A DNA stretch of 12,410 nt from Acidimicrobiaceae bacterium (GTDB lineage: Bacteria; Actinomycetota; Acidimicrobiia; Acidimicrobiales; UBA10347), in NCBI GenBank assembly GCA_003485885.1, contig DNHM01000321.1, positions 1 through 12,410 on the forward strand. The letters are read 5' to 3'. This document shows positions 1 through 5,424 of this stretch, piece after piece. Under the pieces are notes generated by a model. The model did not search any database. It was not told the origin of the DNA and saw nothing but the letters and a program-made list of their open reading frames with translations. The stretch's first letter is position 1; each line of letters begins with the position of its first letter. The position numbers and the translations under genes were made by a program.

Positions 1-20
1 TCCTGCTGGACCATGGCTGG

Positions 21-49
21 AGTCAGTACGGCCCGCTTCAGGACTGACT
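21..49 (-). terminator. weak hairpin after the M20D pair
   Basis: A perfect 7-bp inverted repeat (AGTCAGT at 21-27, ACTGACT at 43-49) with a 15-nt loop lies about 10 nt past the stop codon of paralogue A, in its direction of transcription. There is no T-tract after it, so this is only a candidate 3'-end structure. The rest of positions 1-59 shows no recognisable gene. Confidence 0.25.
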
Positions 50-59
50 GTCACCCCAA

Positions 60-1250
60 CTATCCAACCAATGCCATGGCCGCGTACAACGCAACGCCAT
101 TGGTCAGCCCACTTTCGTTCACCCGCATCAAGTTCGAGTGATTCGGTGCTGCCGTGGTGGGGTCCTGGTCATCGGGGCAGACCCCAAGGAACGCCATGGC
201 ACCAGGCACGTGCTGCAGCACATAACTAAAGTCTTCAGCCCCCATGCGAGCCCGTGGCATTTCGACAAAGTTGTCAGCGCCCAGAAGAGCGCTTGTGACC
301 TGGCCGGCAAGTGTTGCCTGCTCAGGGTCGTTGATGGTCACGGGGTAGCCAGGAATGACCTCGTGGGTACACGTGCAGCCATGCGACAGGGCAGTGCCTT
401 GAGCGACCCGGCCCACACCCTCGGCAAGGGCAGCACGACTGGTCTCGTCAAGAGTCCGGATTGTGCCTTCCATGAATGCATGCGGCGGGATGATGTTGTT
501 TGTCGTACCAGCCTCTATGTGGGCCACGGTGACGAGGCCTGATCGCATCGGATCGACATTACGGCCGACCATGGTGTGCAGCGCGGTCACGGTTGCTGCC
601 GCTGCAGGGATCGGATCGACACAGTTCTGGGGCGCGGACGCATGGCCGCCGCGGCCGTGCACCGTGATCTCGAAACGATCGGCGCTCGCCATGATCGACC
701 CGCCACGGGTGGTGATGAGGCCGTTACGAATGTTGGTGCTGACATGGATGGCGAACGCACGGTCGACACCGTCGAGCACACCTTCTTCGATCATGTACTT
801 GGCGCCGTGGAAACCCTCTTCGCCCGGCTGGAACATGAACCGAACCTTGCCGGTCAGTTCGTCCTTATTCTCGCACAACAACTGGGCAGCGCTGGCCAGC
901 ATGGCCACATGGGCATCGTGGCCGCAGGCATGCATTTTGCCGTCGTGTCGTGACTGGAAGTCGCTGACATGATCTTCCTGTAACGGGAGTGCGTCCATGT
1001 CGCCGCGTAGTAGCACGGTGGGGCCGGGCCTGCCGGTGTCAAGATCGGCCACGACCGATGTGGTCGATTCACCAAGGGTGATATCGAGGCCAAGGCCCGT
1101 TAACGATTCAAGGAGCTTCTTCTGGGTTTCGGGCAGCTGCAGTCCGAGTTCGGGGTCGGCGTGGATCGAACGGCGAAGTTCGATGGTGGCGTCTTGGTGC
1201 GATCGAGCTGCTTCGAGCAGGTCGTCGCCGATGGGGGCGAGGTTGGTCAT
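60..1250 (-). CDS. M20D-type metal-dependent amidohydrolase (paralogue A)
   Basis: Predicted cytoplasmic amidohydrolase of 396 aa in the M20D group (hippurate hydrolase / N-acyl-amino-acid amidohydrolase / IAA-amino-acid hydrolase type). The family cleaves the amide bond of N-acyl amino acids. Visible motifs are DMDALPLQE (84-92), MHACGHDAH (106-114), QPGEEG (141-146), AIHV (167-170), GRGGHASAP (199-207) and GAEDFSYV (337-344). By family analogy the metal-site residues are C109, H111, E145, H169 and H371, with E144 as general base; all are present. The dimerisation/lid domain should span about 185-300. The ATG at 1250 is preceded by GGAG with a 6-nt spacer, and the protein aligns without gaps to its neighbour. 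That neighbour, an upstream paralogue, ends 39 nt away on the same strand, so co-transcription is likely. The fold and class are secure. The substrate is unknown. Confidence 0.93.
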   Translation of the reverse strand: MTNLAPIGDDLLEAARSHQDATIELRRSIHADPELGLQLPETQKKLLESLTGLGLDITLGESTTSVVADLDTGRPGPTVLLRGDMDALPLQEDHVSDFQSRHDGKMHACGHDAHVAMLASAAQLLCENKDELTGKVRFMFQPGEEGFHGAKYMIEEGVLDGVDRAFAIHVSTNIRNGLITTRGGSIMASADRFEITVHGRGGHASAPQNCVDPIPAAAATVTALHTMVGRNVDPMRSGLVTVAHIEAGTTNNIIPPHAFMEGTIRTLDETSRAALAEGVGRVAQGTALSHGCTCTHEVIPGYPVTINDPEQATLAGQVTSALLGADNFVEMPRARMGAEDFSYVLQHVPGAMAFLGVCPDDQDPTTAAPNHSNLMRVNESGLTNGVALYAAMALVG

Positions 1251-1289
1251 TGTTGTCTCCGTGGATTTCGTGTGCTCAGCCGCATGGGT

Positions 1290-2480
1290 TCAGCCGACCA
1301 TTGCCATGGCGGCATAGAGGCCAACGCCGTTATAGAACGCTGACTCGTTTACTCGCATGAAGTTCGAATGGTTGGGTGCGGCCTCGGCCGGACTGACGTC
1401 GTCGGGGCAGACGCCCATCATCGCCATGGCACCTGGTACCTGGTTGAGGACATAACTAAAGTCTTCGGCAGCCAGTGCAGGGTCCTCGGCCATATGAAAG
1501 CCGTCGGCACCGACAAGAGCGCTGGCGACGCGGCTGGTGAGCAGGGCTTGTTCCTCGTTGTTGATGGTCACTGGGTACCCCGAGATGACTTCGCTGGTGC
1601 AAGTGCAACCATGTGCCTGGGATGTGCCATGTGCGACTCGGCTGACAGCGTCTTTAATCTTGCTCCGGACGCCTTCGTCGAAGGTACGAATGGTGCCTTC
1701 GAGAAATGCCGATGCCGGGATGATGTTGTTGGTTGTGCCGGCTTCGATATGAGCAACGGTGAGCACCGCTGACTGCGACGGGTCGATGTCGCGGCTCACG
1801 ATGTTGTGCAGGCCGCCAACCATCGCAGCAGCCGGCGGGATCGGGTCGATGCAATGGTGCGGCGCCGATGCATGGCCGCCTTTGCCGTGCACCGTGATCT
1901 CGAAACGATCAGCGCTCGCTAGTAGCGCCCCGCCCTTGGTCGAGAGCAACCCGTTTGGCATGTTGGTAACGACGTGGATAGCGAACGCCCGGTCGACGCC
2001 GTCGAGGACACCTTCTTCGATCATGTACTTGGCGCCGTGGTAACCCTCTTCGCCGGGCTGGAACATGAACCGGACCTTGCCGGTGAACGAGTCCTTGTTC
2101 TCCGACAGCAGACGAGCAGCGCTGGCCAGCATGGCCACGTGTGAGTCGTGGCCGCACGCATGCATTGCTCCGTCGACCTTCGACTGGAAGTCGCTCACGT
2201 AGTCCTCTTGCAACGGCAGTGCGTCCATGTCGCCACGCAGTAACACGGTGGGGCCGGGTTTTCCGGTATCGAGATCAGCAACAACCGATGTGGTCGATTG
2301 GCCAAGGGTGATGTCGAGCCCGAGCCCGGTAAGTGACTCGACAATCTTCTTCTGGGTCTCTGGCAGTTGCAGACCGATCTCAGGTTCGGCATGGATCGAG
2401 CGTCGCAGCTCGATGGTCTCGCCCTGCAGCGACCGAGCCGCTTCGAGTAGGTCTTCGCCGATCGGCGCCAGATTCGTCAT
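1290..2480 (-). CDS. M20D-type metal-dependent amidohydrolase (paralogue B)
   Basis: Second amidohydrolase of the same group, also 396 aa from the chosen start and gap-free against paralogue A. By hand count it is about 75% identical overall: about 88% over residues 1-170 and about 65% over the rest. All metal-site residues are kept (C109, H111, E144/E145, H169, H371). A longer reading from an ATG at 2495 would add MRSWG. I prefer the ATG at 2480 because the homology with paralogue A begins exactly at MTNLAPIG. Neither start has a well-placed Shine-Dalgarno: GGGG lies only 1 nt before the 2480 ATG. A TAGACA hexamer 9 nt before the 2495 ATG leaves a leaderless transcript from there possible. 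It is the first gene of the probable B-A unit and diverges from the CoA-transferase remnant. The exact substrate cannot be told. Confidence 0.92.
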   Translation of the reverse strand: MTNLAPIGEDLLEAARSLQGETIELRRSIHAEPEIGLQLPETQKKIVESLTGLGLDITLGQSTTSVVADLDTGKPGPTVLLRGDMDALPLQEDYVSDFQSKVDGAMHACGHDSHVAMLASAARLLSENKDSFTGKVRFMFQPGEEGYHGAKYMIEEGVLDGVDRAFAIHVVTNMPNGLLSTKGGALLASADRFEITVHGKGGHASAPHHCIDPIPPAAAMVGGLHNIVSRDIDPSQSAVLTVAHIEAGTTNNIIPASAFLEGTIRTFDEGVRSKIKDAVSRVAHGTSQAHGCTCTSEVISGYPVTINNEEQALLTSRVASALVGADGFHMAEDPALAAEDFSYVLNQVPGAMAMMGVCPDDVSPAEAAPNHSNFMRVNESAFYNGVGLYAAMAMVG

Positions 2481-2597
2481 GCCCCAGCTTCGCATATGTG
2501 TGCTTGTCTAGCGGTGGCAGCAGAAGGATCCGATCATGGATTGGCTGTCAGGGAACTTCAGAGCGACTGAAACGTTCGTAACTTCTGGGTCTCATAG

Positions 2598-3062
2598 GTG
2601 TTCGCGTTCGGCATCACCGCCACCCTGATCCTGGCGTCGTCTTTCAGCGTCATGCGGATCGCCATTCCACGGCTCGTTGACGAAGGGTTCGCCTCCTTGA
2701 GCGAAGGTGACAACTACGCCGCAATGGGAGCACTCGTTGCGAATCGGTTTCTGGAACTGACAGTGGGCGAGGCGCTCGAAGCACTGATCGAGCAGCAGGT
2801 CCCGTGTGGTCCAATCCTGTCGGCCGAAGAGGCGATCGTCGATCCACAAGCGGTGTATAACGGCACGATCCAGACATTCCAGAACCCAGCCGCGGGAACC
2901 ATTCAGGCGGCCAAACCCGGTGCGCACTTCAGCAAGACCGAGGTCGAGATGGCTAAATGGTTCACTGCCCGTGGCGATAACAATGCCGAGATTTTGAAGT
3001 CGATCGGCCGGACCGACGAAGAGATCGCAGCGCTCGAAACACACGGGTTCATCGGCACGTAA
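2598..3062 (+). pseudogene. 5'-truncated family III (CaiB/BaiF) CoA-transferase remnant
   Basis: The 154 codons match the C-terminal part of family III CoA-transferases, which are normally about 380-410 aa. Recognisable blocks are DEGFASL (29-35), VPCGPILSAEEAIVDPQ (68-84), the AAGTI...PGAHFSKT stretch (98-113) and the closing ILKSIGRTDEEIAALETHGFI segment (131-151). The family moves CoA between carboxylic acids; its catalytic Asp lies in the N-terminal half, which is absent. The only usable start is a GTG at 2598 with no Shine-Dalgarno, immediately preceded in frame by TAG (2595-2597). Upstream DNA is the 5' region of a divergent M20 gene, so no missing half is nearby. The first codons (VFAFGIT, then FSVMRIAIPRLVDE) still look weakly homologous, so the break lies very close to 2598. 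The fragment cannot be an active enzyme. A small expressed product is possible but unsupported. Confidence 0.8.
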
Positions 3063-3078
3063 TCTGTTGCAGGCGTGT

Positions 3079-3120
3079 TTGACAGGGTCAGTGCCGCTGG
3101 CGATCTATAACGTGGCGCCA
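3079..3120 (+). promoter_or_regulatory. candidate leaderless promoter of the carbamoylase-type gene
   Basis: TTGACA (3079-3084) and TATAAC (3106-3111) match the -35 and -10 consensus at 6/6 and 5/6. The 21-nt spacer is longer than usual. The -10 lies 8 nt before the ATG at 3120, which places transcription start at or next to the A of the start codon. No Shine-Dalgarno is present. This supports a leaderless mRNA and independent expression downstream of the dead CoA-transferase fragment. Confidence 0.55.
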
Positions 3121-4340
3121 TGGTGCAGATCGATGGTCAACGGCTACTCAACAGCTTGCGGAAGCTCCGTACGTTTGGAGCGTTAGACAACGGCGTCGTG
3201 CGTCCCACGTATTCGCCCATCGACTGGGAGTCACGGGAGTGGCTTGTCGAGCAGATGGAAGCGGCTGGCCTCGATGCCATCATCGATGGCGTAGGCAGTG
3301 TCCACGGGCGATCCCGCAACCCAGGACCGGCTCTGATCATTGGTTCGCACACGGACACCCAACCCGAGGGCGGCTGGCTCGATGGAGCCATGGGTGTCAT
3401 GTACGGCATCGAAGTTGCCCGTGCGCTACACGACGATCCGACCACGCAGCACCTGGCGGTCGACGTTGTCTCGTGGGCCGACGAAGAAGGCACCTATGGC
3501 AGCTTCATCGGAAGCCGCTCATTCTTCGGTGATTTCTCCGACGCAGATCTGGCACTCCAGAATGCCGACGGCGAAACAATCGCGGCAGCGCTTGAACGAC
3601 TGGGCCTCACGTCGACACCTCGGGCTTTGCATGAACCCGAACGCCATGTCGGTTACCTCGAAGCACACATCGAACAAGGTCCGCATCTCGAAGACACGGG
3701 CAAACTCTTGGGGGTAGTGACATCGATCGTTGGTCTGCGGGCGATGCAGATCACCTTTACCGGTGAACAGAATCATGCCGGCACGACACCGATGGCACGT
3801 CGCAAGGATGCAGCCGCGGCGATGTTCAAGTTCGGCGTCCGCATCGACGAACGCCTGCGCGCACTCGCCGGGCCAACAACCGTGTGGACGATCGGTAACC
3901 TGGGGGTGCATCCCGGCGGCGAGTCCATCATTCCCGGCTCCGCATGGTGCGGCCTGCAATATCGCGACACCGACGAAACGGTCCTCGACGGGTTCGAAGT
4001 GGCGATTCGAGATCTGGCAGTCGAAATGAGCGCAGAGGGACCGGTCGAGGTCCACGCGGAACTGCGCCGTGCTGCAGTCCAACCTGCACACATGGACCCC
4101 AGCCTGCGCTCCCACCTCGAAGCGGCGTGTGAAGCTACGGCTCCCGATGCTTGGGTCTCGATGCCTAGCGCTGCCGCGCACGATGCACAGATTGCGGCTC
4201 GCCATATACCGAGTGCCATGTTGTTTATTCCCAGCATCAACGGCATCAGCCACGACTTCGCCGAAGACTCAACAGACGCCGACATCGTTCTCGGATGCCA
4301 AGCCCTCGCTACTGCGACCGCCTCAATCCTCACGGCGTAG
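3120..4340 (+). CDS. M20 hydrolase, hydantoinase/carbamoylase family
   Basis: Cytoplasmic metal-dependent amidase of 406 aa, the usual family length. Known members include N-carbamoyl-L-amino-acid hydrolase, allantoate amidohydrolase and beta-ureidopropionase. Motifs in order: GSHTDTQPEGG (75-85), DEEG (121-124), HIEQGP (183-188), HAGTTPM (219-225), YRDTD (281-285), AAHDAQ (352-357) and GISHDFAEDS (375-384). By family analogy the dimetal ligands are H77, D88, E123, H183 and H378, with E122 as general base; all are present. Two usually conserved surroundings differ. The common NVIPG motif reads SIIPG (269-273), and the common SGAGHDA reads SAAAHDA (350-356), so the substrate may not be a standard N-carbamoyl amino acid. 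The ATG follows a near-consensus -10 with no Shine-Dalgarno. The nearby M20D amidohydrolases suggest a shared amide-scavenging theme, which is an inference. Confidence 0.92.
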   Translation: MVQIDGQRLLNSLRKLRTFGALDNGVVRPTYSPIDWESREWLVEQMEAAGLDAIIDGVGSVHGRSRNPGPALIIGSHTDTQPEGGWLDGAMGVMYGIEVARALHDDPTTQHLAVDVVSWADEEGTYGSFIGSRSFFGDFSDADLALQNADGETIAAALERLGLTSTPRALHEPERHVGYLEAHIEQGPHLEDTGKLLGVVTSIVGLRAMQITFTGEQNHAGTTPMARRKDAAAAMFKFGVRIDERLRALAGPTTVWTIGNLGVHPGGESIIPGSAWCGLQYRDTDETVLDGFEVAIRDLAVEMSAEGPVEVHAELRRAAVQPAHMDPSLRSHLEAACEATAPDAWVSMPSAAAHDAQIAARHIPSAMLFIPSINGISHDFAEDSTDADIVLGCQALATATASILTA

Positions 4341-4362
4341 CCCACCGGGTGAAGAGTCGTCG

Positions 4363-4477
4363 TGTGTAGTCCCCAGGGGAGTGCGCGGTCAGGTAGGAGC
4401 GAGGGACGAGCGGGTAGGGGGCGACGGAGGAGTCGCACCGGCTGAAGGGAAACCATGTCCGGCGAACGCTGGCCAGC
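4363..4477. repeat. 115-bp intergenic repeat, copy 1
   Basis: First of two directly abutting copies of a GC-rich 115-bp unit between convergent genes. It begins at TGTGT (4363) and matches copy 2 at an exact offset of 115 nt. I count four mismatches in the first 114 positions: 4368, 4372, 4387 and 4470. It contains the hairpin GCGAC-GGAGGA-GTCGC (4421-4436). The CGGTC/GAGCG arm near 4386-4401 is imperfect here, as is the 3' palindrome (CCGGCG-AA-CGCTGG). The offset is not a multiple of three, so the match is not a repeated peptide. Confidence 0.9.
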
Positions 4478-4592
4478 TGTGTGGTCGCCAGGGGAGTGCG
4501 CGCTCAGGTAGGAGCGAGGGACGAGCGGGTAGGGGGCGACGGAGGAGTCGCACCGGCTGAAGGGAAACCATGTCCGGCGAACGCCGGCCAGA
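4478..4592. repeat. 115-bp intergenic repeat, copy 2
   Basis: Second copy, contiguous with the first. Here the internal structures are perfect. They are CGCTC-AGGTAG-GAGCG (4501-4516), GCGAC-GGAGGA-GTCGC (4536-4551) and the near-palindrome CCGGCG-AA-CGCCGG (4574-4587). It ends about 11 nt before the stop codon of the convergent permease gene. Its architecture (short, GC-rich, several stems, between convergent 3' ends) resembles REP/MITE-like interspersed elements or a structured 3'-end element. I cannot name a known family. Confidence 0.9.
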
Positions 4593-4602
4593 GCGGAGCG
4601 GA

Positions 4603-5322
4603 TTAAAAGAGCAGGATGCCGAGACGGATCGAGTAGCCGGCCATGACTGTCCAGAACAAGATGGCGAAGGTCTGTTCGCCCAGCCGTTCGTTGAGCTTGG
4701 ATCCACTCCAGGTGCCAAGTGCCATCAGCGGAATTGCAGCCAGACAGGTGAGCCACGCGTCGCGTCCGAGTAGATCGGCTTCGGCAAAGATTGCAGTCTT
4801 GGCCGCGTCGCCAGCGAACGACGCGAGTGATGCCGCCCCAACGAAGTGGCGGCGATCCAGATCCAGGTTGCGAATCGCGACACCCTTGAGCGGGCCAGAG
4901 GTGCCTGAGAAACCACTCGACGCACCCGCCACGAACGCCAGGAACGGCCCAAATTTGCTTCTGACTGCCTTGATCTCGCGCTTTTCGGTGATGATCGTGG
5001 TGGCAAACATGGCCAACACCGCAATTGTCACCGCCCACACGGGCGCGTTCACGAGCAGCGTGGAACCAATGGCGGCGCCGATCACAATCAAAACCGCGAT
5101 ACCAGCCGCCTTTCGAAACGGCAGCGTCTCTCGATAGGCAATGATCTTCATGATGTTGTTGCTGGCGAGTAACAACGCAGCCAGAGCTACGCCTTCCTTG
5201 GTGCCAAGGAAGAGCGCAAGCGTGGGCACCATGAGTAACGAACCACCAAGGCCTGCTGATGCCGAAATCGTGAATGACACATAGACGGCGATCAACACGC
5301 CGACCGTTGCCAAGATGTCCAA
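4603..5322 (-). CDS. TauE/SafE-family membrane permease
   Basis: Integral membrane protein of 239 aa, the usual size for the TauE/SafE (DUF81) family, whose studied members export sulfite, sulfoacetate or related anions. It shows about seven to eight hydrophobic segments in two halves. Each half carries the family's glycine-rich signature: SASAGLGGSLLMVP (20-33) and GASSGFSGTSGP (133-144). A cytoplasmic basic stretch (EKREIKAVRSKFG, 113-125) separates the halves. The start is TTG at 5322, preceded by GGGAGG with a 4-nt spacer, so the rare start codon is well supported. It lies 102 nt downstream of the Asp-box gene on the same strand, with a strong hairpin between, so it may be transcribed separately. 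No sulfur-metabolism genes are in view, so the substrate is open. Confidence 0.9.
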   Translation of the reverse strand: MDILATVGVLIAVYVSFTISASAGLGGSLLMVPTLALFLGTKEGVALAALLLASNNIMKIIAYRETLPFRKAAGIAVLIVIGAAIGSTLLVNAPVWAVTIAVLAMFATTIITEKREIKAVRSKFGPFLAFVAGASSGFSGTSGPLKGVAIRNLDLDRRHFVGAASLASFAGDAAKTAIFAEADLLGRDAWLTCLAAIPLMALGTWSGSKLNERLGEQTFAILFWTVMAGYSIRLGILLF

Positions 5323-5344
5323 GGGCCCTCCCGACGCGTTATGG

Positions 5345-5400
5345 CTTTGGACTGCGTCCAGAACGGGGCCTAGAACAGTTTCCGCAGGCCCCGTCCAAAG
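5345..5400 (-). terminator. strong hairpin between the Asp-box and permease genes
   Basis: ACGGGGCCT (5363-5371) and AGGCCCCGT (5386-5394) form a perfect 9-bp stem with a 14-nt loop. CTTTGG (5345-5350) and CCAAAG (5395-5400) can add an outer 6-bp stem across a 12-nt bulge. It begins about 25 nt past the stop of the Asp-box gene on the minus strand. No T-tract follows, as is common for actinobacterial terminators, so termination is probable but not proven. An attenuator or mRNA-stabilising stem ahead of the permease is the alternative. Confidence 0.5.
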
Positions 5401-5424
5401 ACGTTTGCGTCGCGGGTAATTGGG

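Noticed and set aside
1..59. possible start of another minus-strand gene (ATG at 15)
   Set aside because: Only five codons remain in the window, with no Shine-Dalgarno, so nothing can be supported.
2592..3044. 150-codon minus-strand open frame opposite the CoA-transferase remnant
   Set aside because: The plus strand shows clear CaiB/BaiF C-terminal homology. The minus frame resembles nothing I recognise.
4363..4592. CRISPR array or integron attC sites
   Set aside because: There are only two abutting copies, without spacers, no cas or integrase gene nearby, and none of the GTTRRRY/RYYYAAC boxes of attC.
4570..4773. 67-codon open frame starting at the ATG inside repeat copy 2, after GAAGGG
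   Set aside because: It is tempting because the repeat offers a start and a loose ribosome site. However, the body is antisense to the permease C-terminus, and the copy-1 equivalent does not give a similar product.
3773..5038. 421-codon minus-strand open frame running through the end of the carbamoylase-type gene, both repeats and into the permease gene
   Set aside because: It is antisense to a gene with all family motifs, and it overlaps the well-supported permease in another frame. It translates the same repeat in two different frames. Long empty frames opposite genes are common in GC-rich DNA.
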